From contig CANNFM010000001.1 of NCBI GenBank assembly GCA_947503835.1, positions 434,001 through 498,000 of the forward strand: a stretch of DNA of 64,000 bases. The letters run 5' to 3'. A model generated the notes under the pieces. It was not told the DNA's origin, made no database searches, and saw only the letters and a program-made list of their open reading frames with translations. This document shows, one piece after another, positions 1 through 8,801 of the stretch; position 1 is the first letter of the stretch, and the number at the start of each line of letters is the position of its first letter. A program made the translations under genes and the position numbers. The stretch comes from an uncultured Aquimarina sp. GTDB lineage: Bacteria > Bacteroidota > Bacteroidia > Flavobacteriales > Flavobacteriaceae.

Positions 1-1619
1 GTTTCATCGAGCTTAATTGATTTGTCGTAAGACATTTCTGCCTTATCTAGTTTTCCCAGGTTCTGATACACATGTCCCTGATTATACCACGCAATGGCTG
101 ATTCACTATTCAGTATTATTGCCTGTTTAATATACTTTAAGGCTTTCTCATAAGCATGTTTGTAATCCCCCTCTATTAGCGATAATCCAATATAGGCATC
201 ACTGTTCTGTCTTTTTACTTTGTCAAAAAGATTGGTATAAAAATTAGTGGATGGATCATTGCTTTTTATCCCTCTTTTTTTCAATTCTTCTGTATAACTT
301 TTGTTCTTCTCAAATACGCCTGCATAAAATCCTTCAGCTTGTTGATAATGTTTATTGTCTACAAGTGTATTGGCATATCTCAACAAAGTAGAGGCATTAT
401 GGTTTTTTACCTTCTCTATACAGGTTTCAAAATCTTTTTCGGCATGCTCCAAATCATTAAGTTTTAGATATACACGACCCCTCTTAAAATAAAGATCCAG
501 ATATTCTGGCCTGATTTCCTGAGCTTTGTTTAAGTACTCTAACGCCAAATCAAAGTGATGCTCCTTATATTCAAGTTTGGAAAGGTTATAATATGCATTA
601 AAGTGATGATTATCTAATGTGACTGTTTGTAGAAAATCTGCTTTGGCTTCTTTTTTATTTCCCTTGAATGTATATAATCTTCCTCTTTGATAATAAGCTT
701 CAGGATTTCTGGGGTTATAATGAAATGCTTTACTTAAGTATTTTTCTACTGTTACTATTCGTTCGCTTACAGTCTCATCTTCCTCCTTTCCAATATAGTC
801 CATTTCAAGATCGGCCCAACCGGTCCATTCATTTGAAACATACGTACACAGATTAATGTCTGATGTAAGTTGATCGGCAAGCTGTTCCATCACTTCTAGT
901 TTATCATCCCAATAAGGCCCTTTTGCCATATGCCGAAAAGAATAGAATACCCCATCTTCAATTACTATTTCATCTACATAACTTACCGGTTCGCTGGACA
1001 TTATAAATCGTATGTTCTCACAATAGGGACTTAGCTTTTTAAATGCCATAAAAAGTTGCGCATATTTTACATAGGTTCGGTCACAATTGCTTTCCAATAC
1101 AAAGCAATCATCAATCCTCTCATCCATACTTCTATCCTCCCATGAATTATTCCAGCCAAAGAAATCACTCACCCGATCTTCTAAATCATAAATGATCTCT
1201 AACACTTTGTCTTTCTTACTTTTATCAAAATACAGGTGAATATTATCTTGTATTACGTCGGGCTCAATCTGATTGAAATCTATATTATTCCACATCCGTG
1301 ATAATTCACCGGAAAGTATCTCTTCAAAATCAATTTCTTCTATAAATTTGGTTATTGTATTCTCTTTTCTGGCTTTATCAAGATAAATACTATCAATATC
1401 GTAAACCAGGGTTAAATATTCAAGTGTCTTTTTCTTATTCGATTTAGCAAAGCCTTTTGCGAGGTGGTAAAGGAGTTCTGGGTTATAAGGTTCAAAAACA
1501 GAGTATTGATCGTATAGCTTTTCTGCTTCCTTCATAGCTCTTTGATTGGTCAATTTAATTATCTCAGAGTACTCATTGCGAAGATCAACACTTGATTTTA
1601 TTCTATTCCTGAATGCCAT
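1..1619 (-). CDS. TPR-repeat protein, cut by the left window edge
   Basis: An open reading frame runs uninterrupted from an ATG at 1619 to the window edge with no stop, so at least 539 codons are present and the C-terminus is missing. The N-terminal 260 residues or so are not recognisable. The rest reads as tandem tetratricopeptide-like helices, with spaced A-Y-Y-x-R-G and A-x-x-D-F/Y patterns such as PEAYYQRGRLYTFKGNKKEA and AIAWYNQGHVYQNLGKLDKA. No signal peptide or membrane segment is visible, so a cytoplasmic scaffold role is likely. A 25-bp dyad operator lies 45 bp upstream. The TPR assignment is firm; the partner and function are unknown. Confidence 0.85.
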   Translation of the reverse strand, partial: MAFRNRIKSSVDLRNEYSEIIKLTNQRAMKEAEKLYDQYSVFEPYNPELLYHLAKGFAKSNKKKTLEYLTLVYDIDSIYLDKARKENTITKFIEEIDFEEILSGELSRMWNNIDFNQIEPDVIQDNIHLYFDKSKKDKVLEIIYDLEDRVSDFFGWNNSWEDRSMDERIDDCFVLESNCDRTYVKYAQLFMAFKKLSPYCENIRFIMSSEPVSYVDEIVIEDGVFYSFRHMAKGPYWDDKLEVMEQLADQLTSDINLCTYVSNEWTGWADLEMDYIGKEEDETVSERIVTVEKYLSKAFHYNPRNPEAYYQRGRLYTFKGNKKEAKADFLQTVTLDNHHFNAYYNLSKLEYKEHHFDLALEYLNKAQEIRPEYLDLYFKRGRVYLKLNDLEHAEKDFETCIEKVKNHNASTLLRYANTLVDNKHYQQAEGFYAGVFEKNKSYTEELKKRGIKSNDPSTNFYTNLFDKVKRQNSDAYIGLSLIEGDYKHAYEKALKYIKQAIILNSESAIAWYNQGHVYQNLGKLDKAEMSYDKSIKLDE

Positions 1620-1663
1620 ACCTATTTTATTATATTGTAAAGATAGTATGAAGTTAACATTGG

Positions 1664-1688
1664 ATCGTACCGCTCGATAGAGGGGTCC
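1664..1688 (-). promoter_or_regulatory. Dyad operator motif, copy 1
   Basis: This is one of seven copies of a 25-bp motif with the symmetric core G-N2-C-N3-T-N2-AT-N2-A-N3-G-N2-C and an outer WTC flank. It sits 45 bp before the start of the left-edge TPR gene. The regulator is not known. Confidence 0.6.
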
Positions 1689-1814
1689 TTTTTAAGAATA
1701 ATCACATACTACCTCCAATTGCAGACTTAATATCTTATGGTATGGGTATAACTTTCTCTTTGAGCAAAAACTTTGTAGTCTTTCCTTAATCTTTAATCTT
1801 TGCTATATGTAATT

Positions 1815-2504
1815 CTAAGATATCGTAGTATTCAAAAAATCTTTCCATTTTGGATCATCGATAAAACGGATATCAAAACCCCAAAAGTTTAGGTGTTGCC
1901 CTTCGAGTAGCTTCTCCGGGATTTTTTCGCTAATATAGAGTTCATTTCTTCCGGTGGAACGCATTGGATCAAACGATCCTACAATACCTTGATTTTCCAA
2001 TTGAGACAAAACCATCGCTTTAAGATCCTCAAAATAGCTTTCGTTTACATTTTGTAAAAATACCTCACCTTGTTCAAAACCATGCGTTTTATTAATATCT
2101 GCCAAAGGATAACTAAGTTTTTTGATAAAATTATAGTGCTCATGATTATCGGTGCGAAACAAGGTGCCATTAGCATACGACAACCATTCCAAAACCATAT
2201 TTTCTATATCTCCCTGAATGATATCATGCTTTGGGGAATGGACAGCGCCCTGCCACCATTCCCAGTTTATAAAACCAACCACTTCATCAACATACGGGCA
2301 TCGGTATGCTTCTTCATGGCTATGTATATCAGGAAAGGTATTATACACTTCCTGTACCGAAAGAAACTGGTATCTCCCTATAGTAGAAAATTGTTCAAGC
2401 CAAAACCGGAAAACTTCATAAAAATCGTCTTCCCATTTTCTAATGCCGCCTTTTGGGTTTCCCCGAATGGATAGTATGTACTTATAATAATTCTGGGAAC
2501 CCAT
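1815..2504 (-). CDS. Hypothetical protein, 229 aa
   Basis: I do not recognise this family. The product is a soluble, acidic, aromatic-rich protein without signal peptide or membrane segment. A tryptophan-rich patch (FINWEWWQGAVHSPKHD) falls near residues 78-94. The start codon directly follows the stop codon of a possible 32-residue ORF, and the next gene upstream is a TPR-like protein on the same strand. The four minus-strand genes between 4023 and 1815 are therefore probably one transcription unit. Immunity or accessory proteins of polymorphic toxin loci often look like this, but nothing here proves that. Confidence 0.7.
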   Translation of the reverse strand: MGSQNYYKYILSIRGNPKGGIRKWEDDFYEVFRFWLEQFSTIGRYQFLSVQEVYNTFPDIHSHEEAYRCPYVDEVVGFINWEWWQGAVHSPKHDIIQGDIENMVLEWLSYANGTLFRTDNHEHYNFIKKLSYPLADINKTHGFEQGEVFLQNVNESYFEDLKAMVLSQLENQGIVGSFDPMRSTGRNELYISEKIPEKLLEGQHLNFWGFDIRFIDDPKWKDFLNTTIS

Positions 2505-2603
2505 CTATAGTTCTAATTTTGATTCATCTAAAATCGGTGTTATATAACCTTCTTCAATTTTTTCTTGCTTTAACACATTGTAAGCACCAATGGTTTCATA
2601 CAT
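2505..2603 (-). CDS. Possible 32-aa small protein
   Basis: An ATG at 2603 opens a 32-codon frame (MYETIGAYNVLKQEKIEEGY, then a short acidic tail). Its TAG stop abuts the ATG of the 229-residue gene with no spacer, which is typical of translational coupling. The frame stays open upstream of the ATG but without another ATG. It could be a genuine leader or small gene, or the remnant of a longer 3' end of the upstream TPR-like gene, which stops at 2636 in another frame. Composition is protein-like, but length alone is weak evidence. Confidence 0.4.
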   Translation of the reverse strand: MYETIGAYNVLKQEKIEEGYITPILDESKLEL

Positions 2604-2635
2604 GAATGTACCCTCTTGATAAAAAGTAAAAATCC

Positions 2636-3613
2636 TTACTTCCAAAAATCCTGATATGCTTTGGGCATATCCTTATCCAATAATGAAGTATCAGGAGGTA
2701 TGACAAAAACTTTTCCTTGAATCCGTAACATCTCTGCAAATGTTTTATGATACAGCGCAATTGCATCCTTATTCTCCTGTGATCCCTCTTTAGATGATCG
2801 ATAACGATATGCACAATGACCAAGCTGAGCTTCCCAATTTACTAATACTTTCTCGCGTTGATCCCGATATTGTTTTGGCAACAACGATTCTTCAATCTCA
2901 ATATCTTTGCCCAATGCATAAGACCAATCGTTATTCATAAGTTTCTTCAGCTTTGATATGTACTCCTCTATCAGAACGGTGGCTGGTTGGTTTCCGGCTT
3001 CTTTGATCTTTTGAGCCAGAACATTCAACTCATGAACCATAGGGGTAAATACATCAGATGTGACAGGAATAGATCTCATCTGACCAGTATCCAATCCTAG
3101 CAGAGCTCTGAATTCTGGGTTGCCGTAAAAAGAAGAAAAATCGCTGTCTTTAAGAAACTCCTCTTTTTTTCTTCCCAGATCCATTGCAATACGAATATAT
3201 TGAAACATACTTCTTTTTTCATCCTTTACCGCAAAAAAGCATGCTAGGTTGTACGCCAATCTGGGGTGCCCTATATACAAGGGCATGATCTGTCTAAAAA
3301 CAATATTTTTCACTTCTTCATCTTCAAAAAGTTGTGCCAATGACACTGCTGTAGCAGTAAATTCATCTCCATATTTGTTACTATACCCTATCTTTTCCAG
3401 AAGGGCTGGAAACGCTTGTACCATCTTTTTCCCGGTAGCATAATCTCCCTCGCTGGTAGCCGCAATGAGATGATTGTATATACAAGTCGTTACGATATGG
3501 GTAAATTCAGTATAATTGGTGTTGGCTGGAACATGTTCTAACTGCAATAAAAACTTGTCTGGGTCTTTCTCTTTTTGAAGTATTGCAACAAAGCTTAAAA
3601 GTGACTTATTCAC
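2636..3613 (-). CDS. TPR end-of-group domain protein, 325 aa
   Basis: Around residues 120-175 the sequence RLAYNLACFFAVKDEKRSMF, followed by an L-x-x-D-S-D-F-x-x-F-x-x-x-P-E-F-x-x-L block, matches the TPR end-of-group domain that closes many bacterial TPR arrays. The N-terminal part is helical and the C-terminal third is unassigned. No signal peptide is present. The ATG at 3613 lies 5 bp after the stop of the secreted protein gene at 3619-4023, so the two are co-transcribed. The role is probably protein-protein interaction; the partner is unknown. Confidence 0.75.
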   Translation of the reverse strand: MNKSLLSFVAILQKEKDPDKFLLQLEHVPANTNYTEFTHIVTTCIYNHLIAATSEGDYATGKKMVQAFPALLEKIGYSNKYGDEFTATAVSLAQLFEDEEVKNIVFRQIMPLYIGHPRLAYNLACFFAVKDEKRSMFQYIRIAMDLGRKKEEFLKDSDFSSFYGNPEFRALLGLDTGQMRSIPVTSDVFTPMVHELNVLAQKIKEAGNQPATVLIEEYISKLKKLMNNDWSYALGKDIEIEESLLPKQYRDQREKVLVNWEAQLGHCAYRYRSSKEGSQENKDAIALYHKTFAEMLRIQGKVFVIPPDTSLLDKDMPKAYQDFWK

Positions 3614-3618
3614 AATAA

Positions 3619-4023
3619 TTATTGTTTAGTTTTTGAATGATGGTATGTTGCATGGAATATCCTGAAATAGTACTCTCCACTTTTTTCTTTTTTATATAAC
3701 GCAATGTATTTTTTATCTTTGTGATCATACAATACCGCTCTATATTTCTGTTTTTCAATCTTAACATTTTTGGCGGCTAGTATCTTCCAACGTCCATTTT
3801 GTTCAGCATCAAATTGAGTTAGTTTAAATCCTTTTTCCAGCGCATCTATATCATTTTTAGGTTTGTCAATAAACATATTCATCCCGTTTTGAAATGAAAG
3901 ATTATCGTGCGAATCCAAAACAAAATCATCAATTACTTTCATCTCAAATTGGGTATTTGATTGACATATTACATGATTGAATGCAAAAACCAATAGTATT
4001 AAAAGGGTAATTATCTTTTTCAC
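3619..4023 (-). CDS. Small secreted protein, 134 aa
   Basis: The N-terminus MKKIITLLILLVFAFNHVICQ is a classical signal peptide with likely cleavage near residue 21, so the product should be exported to the periplasm or beyond. The mature part of about 110 residues is lysine- and aromatic-rich with alternating beta-type stretches (YRAVLYDHKDKKYIALYK). I do not recognise a domain. It is the first gene of a four-gene minus-strand run ending at 1815. Confidence 0.7.
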   Translation of the reverse strand: MKKIITLLILLVFAFNHVICQSNTQFEMKVIDDFVLDSHDNLSFQNGMNMFIDKPKNDIDALEKGFKLTQFDAEQNGRWKILAAKNVKIEKQKYRAVLYDHKDKKYIALYKKEKSGEYYFRIFHATYHHSKTKQ

Positions 4024-4128
4024 GATAATTATTTATTACTAAAGTAACATATTTGTTTTATAAATCGTATCACTCCCACGAGTGATGCATATTCTTTTAT
4101 ATTCCTCTTTTAGTTCATACAGAACTAT

Positions 4129-4163
4129 AAAAACCACCGAACTCTCCCCATTGAGTTCGGTGG
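4129..4163 (-). terminator. Rho-independent terminator
   Basis: A perfect 11-bp stem (CCACCGAACTC with GAGTTCGGTGG) around an 8-nt loop is followed on the minus strand by TTTTTA. It lies just after the stop of the 137-residue protein gene and should end that transcript. Confidence 0.85.
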
Positions 4164-4185
4164 CCAATTACAAAGCCCTATACTG

Positions 4186-4599
4186 CTAAAGAGCTTTCTC
4201 CAACACTTTTACAATCATTTGTTTTCGGGCATCTACCTCATTAGCGTTGGCAAATCGATAATCGAAAGTCAATACTCCGTCTTCCAATATTGCACCGGTT
4301 CCCTTATATGTATTGGTGATTACCAGTTTCTTTACCGTTTCCTTTATAGCTTCTTTACCCATATCATCTTGTGCGATATCTGCTATTGCTAACGCTACAG
4401 GCTCAAAATAGATCTTAGGAAGATTGCTGTCATAGAGTTTCGTATAGTCCGTCTTGTCATCTGCACTAAATTTGCCCAAAGTATCCCAATTGACTTCTAT
4501 TTCAAGATCGTACCCTGCGGCATCCAGGATTTTCTTTTCTAAATCCGGATATATATTTTCCTGGAAACTTTTGATGGCTCGTTTTTCTGCTAAACTCAT
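4186..4599 (-). CDS. Conserved small cytoplasmic protein, 137 aa
   Basis: The product is a charged, alpha/beta-looking protein with no export signal. It begins MSLAEKRAIKSFQENIYPDL and carries V-N-W-D-T-L-G near residue 38 and D-D-M-G-K-E-A near residue 77. I recall similar small proteins in other bacteria with the same SLAEKRAIK-F-Q-E start, but no named function. It is monocistronic: a dyad operator lies 63 bp upstream and a strong terminator directly downstream. The upstream 33 bp are identical to those before the FG-GAP lipoprotein gene, so the two are likely co-regulated. Confidence 0.75.
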   Translation of the reverse strand: MSLAEKRAIKSFQENIYPDLEKKILDAAGYDLEIEVNWDTLGKFSADDKTDYTKLYDSNLPKIYFEPVALAIADIAQDDMGKEAIKETVKKLVITNTYKGTGAILEDGVLTFDYRFANANEVDARKQMIVKVLEKAL

Positions 4600-4662
4600 A
4601 ATTTTTGTTTTTTAAGATTAAAAATTAATTATGATGTGAAAGTAAAACAGAATTTCAGAGGT

Positions 4663-4687
4663 TTCGGCCCTCTTAATTTAGCGGTAC
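4663..4687 (-). promoter_or_regulatory. Dyad operator motif, copy 2
   Basis: This 25-bp dyad motif lies 63 bp upstream of the 137-residue protein gene. Positions 4663-4695 are identical over 33 bp to 6716-6748. Confidence 0.65.
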
Positions 4688-4793
4688 TTATTTGTTATGT
4701 ATAGAGTTAAGTTTGACCTCGACTATCAATTTTGCTACTTCATATATTCATAGATATTGTATAATTATACAACGGCTTATTTTAGAAATAGCA

Positions 4794-4817
4794 AGCCCAG
4801 ACATAAATGTCCGGGCT
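4794..4817 (-). terminator. Terminator-like hairpin after FG-GAP lipoprotein
   Basis: A 10-bp stem with one mismatch (AGCCCAGACA / TGTCCGGGCT) around a TAAA loop lies about 50 bp after the stop of the lipoprotein gene. The following minus-strand sequence is T-rich but not a pure T tract. Confidence 0.6.
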
Positions 4818-4865
4818 GGGTTCTCATCGTATTATTTATTTGTATGATGCGACGTCAATAATAAG

Positions 4866-6662
4866 CTATTCGAACTTAAAAACCCTTACAAGTCCAGATC
4901 TACTACTATTTATACTATAGTTTTTATCCCCTACAGCGACTATTAAACCATCTGAACTTATACCTGTAGCATTACCCGAAGTGATATCTGAGCCTGTCTG
5001 TACCCAACTATCTCCCTGATTTCTATGAACAACCGCATAACCACTTGCCGTAATAGCTACCGCAGAACCATCAGCATTTAAACTCACAGATGTACCTAAT
5101 TTGTCTCTAGAAAATCTTCCATTAATATCAGATCCAACTTGTACCCAACTGCTACCCATATTTCTATATACTTTTGCATATCCTATACCAGTATTATTAC
5201 CAACAAGAGGGGCTCCTATAGCTACTATAGAGCCATCTGCACTTAAACTTACAGAATAACCGAACGCATCTGCAGTAGCCTGCCCTATGATATCTGTACC
5301 TATTTTTATCCAGTTGCCACTCTGGTTGCGATACACACGTACACGGCCCGGAGTAGGGCCATCAAACTGATTGGTACGTGGTGACCCTATCGCTACCACC
5401 GAACCGTCTGCGCTTAAACTTACTGAATAACCGGCATAATCTCTAATAGTTTCTCCATCAATATCTGCTCCAATCTTTACCCAATTTCCTCCTTGATTCT
5501 GATATACTCTTACATGACCGGTATAAAGACCATTTGCACTATTGGAGGGTGCTCCTATAGCTACAATAGAGCCATCTGCGCTTAAACTTACCGATTGACC
5601 AGAAAAATTATCCCGTGCTTCTCCATCAATATCTGCACCAATTTGTACCCAGTTGTTTCCTTGGTTCCGATAAATTCTTACATGCCCGGCAGTCTGTCCA
5701 TTTCCGTCATTGTTATTAGCACCTATCGCCACTACCATGCCATCAGCGCTTAAACTTACAGAAGTTCCTGATCGGTCAACCGCGGCTTCCCCAATAATAT
5801 CTGTTCCTATTTGTACCCAACTGCCTCCTTGATCTCTGTAAACTCCTACATGACCCGTATAGCCATTACTTGCACTTGCTCCTATGGCTACTACTGAACC
5901 ATCGGCACTTATACTTACAGAAGTGCCTAATTCATCTCCTGCTAATTTTCCATCAATATCTGCACCAATTTGTCTCCATTCTTCGGGCTGTTCTATCAGT
6001 GTTACCGTAAGAATTGCTTCTTCAGTCACATCTTCGTTGACAGCTACCATTGTGGCGGTAAGAGTTGTATGCATATCATACTCAAAAAGTGAGGCATCTG
6101 CTACAGTTAGCACACCGGTGTTTCCATCAATAGTAATAGCATTCTGAGGATTTTCATTAGTAAGAGAGAAGGTAATATTTCCTCTATTAGTACTTGCTAC
6201 AATTGTTCCTAATGATTGCCCTTGCACAGGGTTTTCATCAATGGTAACAGCAAAGTTTTCTATAGTAATAGTGATTGGTTCTTCCGGTTCGATATCGTTA
6301 AGTTTTACTGTAACTATAGCATCTTCCGTCACATCCTCATTAGTAGCTACTACTGTGGCTATGAGTGTAGAGTTTACCTCATAGTCGAAGAGCCCTGCAT
6401 TAGCAATAGTGAGTACTCCTGTCAAGCTATCTATCGCCATAGCTCCTTCAGGGTTTTCATTGGTAAGCGAAAACACAATGTTTCCCTGATTAGTATTTGC
6501 ACTAATTGTGCCCAAGGTTGCACCCTGATCAGAGTTTTCATCGATGGTAATGGAAAGGTCTTCTATCGTAATGCTGATGGATATAGGACTGTCATCATCT
6601 TTACTACAACCCACCAATAAAACCAATATACAAATCCAAAAAATTGATATTAACTTCTTCAT
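4866..6662 (-). CDS. Cadherin-like / FG-GAP repeat lipoprotein, 598 aa
   Basis: The N-terminus ends in the lipobox LLVGC followed by SKDDDSP, so the protein should be lipid-anchored and probably surface-exposed. Residues about 28-127 and 128-227 form two near-identical cadherin-like domains (I-T-I-D-E-N ... G-V-L-T-I/V ... A-T-V/M-V-A-x-N-E-D-V-T-E). Residues about 228-598 form six full and one degenerate FG-GAP-type repeat of about 56 residues, each with W-V-Q-I-G-x-D-I then SVSLSADGSIVAIGA, as in beta-propellers. The family is linked to adhesion or ligand display. It is monocistronic and carries the dyad operator 53 bp upstream. The repeat similarity suggests recent expansion. Confidence 0.88.
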   Translation of the reverse strand: MKKLISIFWICILVLLVGCSKDDDSPISISITIEDLSITIDENSDQGATLGTISANTNQGNIVFSLTNENPEGAMAIDSLTGVLTIANAGLFDYEVNSTLIATVVATNEDVTEDAIVTVKLNDIEPEEPITITIENFAVTIDENPVQGQSLGTIVASTNRGNITFSLTNENPQNAITIDGNTGVLTVADASLFEYDMHTTLTATMVAVNEDVTEEAILTVTLIEQPEEWRQIGADIDGKLAGDELGTSVSISADGSVVAIGASASNGYTGHVGVYRDQGGSWVQIGTDIIGEAAVDRSGTSVSLSADGMVVAIGANNNDGNGQTAGHVRIYRNQGNNWVQIGADIDGEARDNFSGQSVSLSADGSIVAIGAPSNSANGLYTGHVRVYQNQGGNWVKIGADIDGETIRDYAGYSVSLSADGSVVAIGSPRTNQFDGPTPGRVRVYRNQSGNWIKIGTDIIGQATADAFGYSVSLSADGSIVAIGAPLVGNNTGIGYAKVYRNMGSSWVQVGSDINGRFSRDKLGTSVSLNADGSAVAITASGYAVVHRNQGDSWVQTGSDITSGNATGISSDGLIVAVGDKNYSINSSRSGLVRVFKFE

Positions 6663-6715
6663 CTTGTTATCTTTTAGCTTAATACAAGACGAATGTAGGG
6701 TGATACTTCGAGTGG

Positions 6716-6740
6716 TTCGGCCCTCTTAATTTAGCGGTAC
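6716..6740 (-). promoter_or_regulatory. Dyad operator motif, copy 3 (divergent promoter region)
   Basis: The dyad lies between the FG-GAP lipoprotein gene (53 bp away) and the divergent phosphodiester glycosidase gene (49 bp away), so one site could affect both. The outer WTCG flank points to the lipoprotein side. Confidence 0.65.
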
Positions 6741-6789
6741 TTATTTGTAAAATACATTGGATAAATTTGTTTGTATAATTAATATCTAT

Positions 6790-7530
6790 ATGAAAAAGAT
6801 AAAAATTACAATGGCCATTGGACTTTTGATCGGATTATCCAGTTTCTCTCAAATTAAAAAATCGAATGATGAGATTGATGAATCAAAACTGTTGAGTTAT
6901 ATTGTTAATCCCGAAAAACAAGAATTAAAATTCTATTGGAAAAACCAGTATGGTGAAAACTATTTTAACTTTCAAAATTTAAAATTAGCGATAGAGAAAG
7001 AAAGTAAAGAGTTAATTTTTGCTATGAATGGGGGAATGTATACTGAATACTTAACACCCGTGGGTCTTTATATTGAAAACGGCATTACTCATACAAAAAC
7101 GGATACAATTAGAGATGGGTATGGTAATTTCTACCTTCAACCCAACGGTATATTCTACCTCACAAAAGAGAATAAACCTATTATTTGTACTACAGATATT
7201 TTTATATATAGTGAAAACATCAAATATGCCACCCAATCGGGCCCGATGTTACTTATAGACGGAAAAATTCATCCAAAATTCAGGAAGGGTTCTCTAAATA
7301 TTCGTATTCGAAATGGAGTAGGCATTCTTCCTGATGGAAATTTACTTTTTGCCATGACTAAAGAAGAAATCAACTTTTATGATTTTGCTTCTTATTTTAA
7401 ACAAAATGGCTGTAAAAATGCATTATATCTGGATGGATCTATCTCAAAGACGTATTTACCTTCTAAAAACTGGGAACAAATGGATGGAAACTTTGGAGTG
7501 ATCATTGGTGAAACTAAAAAGAAAAAGTAA
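6790..7530 (+). CDS. Phosphodiester glycosidase family protein (NAGPA-like)
   Basis: The ATG at 6790 gives a clean signal peptide (MKKIKITMAIGLLIGLSSFS). A TTG 33 bp earlier is in frame, but a TAnnTTTG promoter-like box (TAAATTTG, 6762-6769) overlaps it, so I reject it. The mature protein carries the family pattern A-M-N-G-G-M-Y, P-V-G-L-Y-I-E-N-G, Q-S-G-P-M-L and N-A-L-Y-L-D-G-S, as in the NAGPA / phosphodiester glycosidase domain that cleaves GlcNAc-phosphodiester linkages in characterised members. A periplasmic or surface location is expected. The substrate is not predictable. It is divergent from the FG-GAP lipoprotein gene and shares its operator region. Confidence 0.82.
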   Translation: MKKIKITMAIGLLIGLSSFSQIKKSNDEIDESKLLSYIVNPEKQELKFYWKNQYGENYFNFQNLKLAIEKESKELIFAMNGGMYTEYLTPVGLYIENGITHTKTDTIRDGYGNFYLQPNGIFYLTKENKPIICTTDIFIYSENIKYATQSGPMLLIDGKIHPKFRKGSLNIRIRNGVGILPDGNLLFAMTKEEINFYDFASYFKQNGCKNALYLDGSISKTYLPSKNWEQMDGNFGVIIGETKKKK

Positions 7531-7621
7531 GATCACTTAGCTATCACCAATTATAAATTTATAAGCATTTTTTCATTTTCGAAGGTATGTTTTTTTACCT
7601 CTCAGCTGATTTTGAGTTTTT

Positions 7622-8794
7622 TTAAGTTTCAATTTTTGGTTTATATGTCTTCTGATTCTTTCCGAAAGTCCAGGCTACTGCTTCTTGTACAGTATTCATT
7701 TCTGGTACAGACAAAAAATAATTCCTGCTGGTAGAAGGACAAATAACTTTAACAAAATATAAATAGTCTCTAGCCAATGCATCTCTCTCTTTTGTCTTAA
7801 AAAGCACCTGTTGATTACCTTGAAAATCCGTCCCACTATCAATAGGTTCTATCCCGAGTAGCTCTGCATATCGCTCTACACCTAATTTTTCAAGAATACA
7901 CCGTCTAACTTCTGCATTTTTCTCTTTTAAAATATCTTCTTTGGTGATGGTATCTGGTTTTTCGATTAGACGTGCATCGACCCGTATACCATTCCAAAAG
8001 TACAATTCATATCCATCTCCCCATGCTAATGCACTCCATCGTTCATTATGTAGTTTTCCTGCATTATTTCTACTGATTCTATATGGGGATTTGATTACAC
8101 AACACACATCATCAATCGTTGTGATCATAAAAACACCCGACTGCAGCAACATCTTATACCGGTTGAAGGATTTCACATCCATAACACCTAACTTGACAAA
8201 AAAATCATAAAATGCTACCCAATGGGTGTCTGTAAGTAAACCCAAAAAATTCAGATTCTTCCAAAAGGTTCTGATTTTGTGTCGCTCACCTATTGGCAGT
8301 AATTCTCCACATGTTTTTCTGGTGTGTCTGGCAAATGCATCCTCCAGATGTTTTGTTAGAGGCGTATATAAATGAGTTTTCATATGCTCTTCCATCTCCA
8401 AGCGTAAGGTTTTCCAGACGAGGCTCCAGACACCTTTATTGACAAACTTAAGTGTATTCATCCATGCTGCAGATTTAACATCTTGCCAGATAAAATTTCG
8501 CATTTTTCGGTTAGAAGAATTGATATTAGTATTTCGTATTCTTTGATATGCATACAGCGCACCCAGGTAATTAATGAATTTTACTGGGCTATCAAACCAA
8601 ATTACTTGAATATTTCTTAATTCGCAGGCAGGTAACAACCAAGACAATTGCTTGTTGGCTGCAGTCTCATCTATTCCTTTTTTTAGTTTGAAAGGAACAT
8701 GTTTCCATTCTTCCTGTATCTGGGGAATCAATTCCAAACCCTGCTCTTTGAGCTGTTTGACCTTTATCCCACCATATGTATATTTGTGAGGCAT
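7622..8794 (-). CDS. DUF6745-type protein, 390 aa
   Basis: The C-terminal half matches DUF6745 as I know it. It has a region H-N-E-R-W-S-A-L-A-W-x-D-G then YFWNGIRVDARLIEKP, then I-T-K-E-D-I-L-K-E-K-N-A-E-V-R-R, and a final E-A-V-A-W-T-F-G-x-x-x-x-x-Y-K-P-x-x-E-T. The N-terminal 200 residues are helical and hypothetical. There is no signal peptide or membrane segment. The gene follows a 156-residue hypothetical and an RQGDVLL-type protein on the same strand, an arrangement I associate with this family elsewhere. No biochemical function is known to me. Confidence 0.75.
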   Translation of the reverse strand: MPHKYTYGGIKVKQLKEQGLELIPQIQEEWKHVPFKLKKGIDETAANKQLSWLLPACELRNIQVIWFDSPVKFINYLGALYAYQRIRNTNINSSNRKMRNFIWQDVKSAAWMNTLKFVNKGVWSLVWKTLRLEMEEHMKTHLYTPLTKHLEDAFARHTRKTCGELLPIGERHKIRTFWKNLNFLGLLTDTHWVAFYDFFVKLGVMDVKSFNRYKMLLQSGVFMITTIDDVCCVIKSPYRISRNNAGKLHNERWSALAWGDGYELYFWNGIRVDARLIEKPDTITKEDILKEKNAEVRRCILEKLGVERYAELLGIEPIDSGTDFQGNQQVLFKTKERDALARDYLYFVKVICPSTSRNYFLSVPEMNTVQEAVAWTFGKNQKTYKPKIET

Positions 8795-8801
8795 TGTCTA
8801 G

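Noticed and set aside
2070..2474. Plus-strand frame of 134 codons opposite the 229-aa gene
   Set aside because: It lies wholly inside the minus-strand gene, has no family resemblance and no promoter; the minus-strand frame has better composition and operon context.
4900..6000. Regularly spaced DNA repeats resembling a CRISPR or satellite
   Set aside because: The spacing (about 168 bp) and codon frame correspond to FG-GAP protein repeats; there are no constant short repeats with unique spacers.
6757..6789. Upstream TTG start for the phosphodiester glycosidase
   Set aside because: It would put a promoter-like box inside the gene and spoil the signal peptide that begins at the ATG at 6790.
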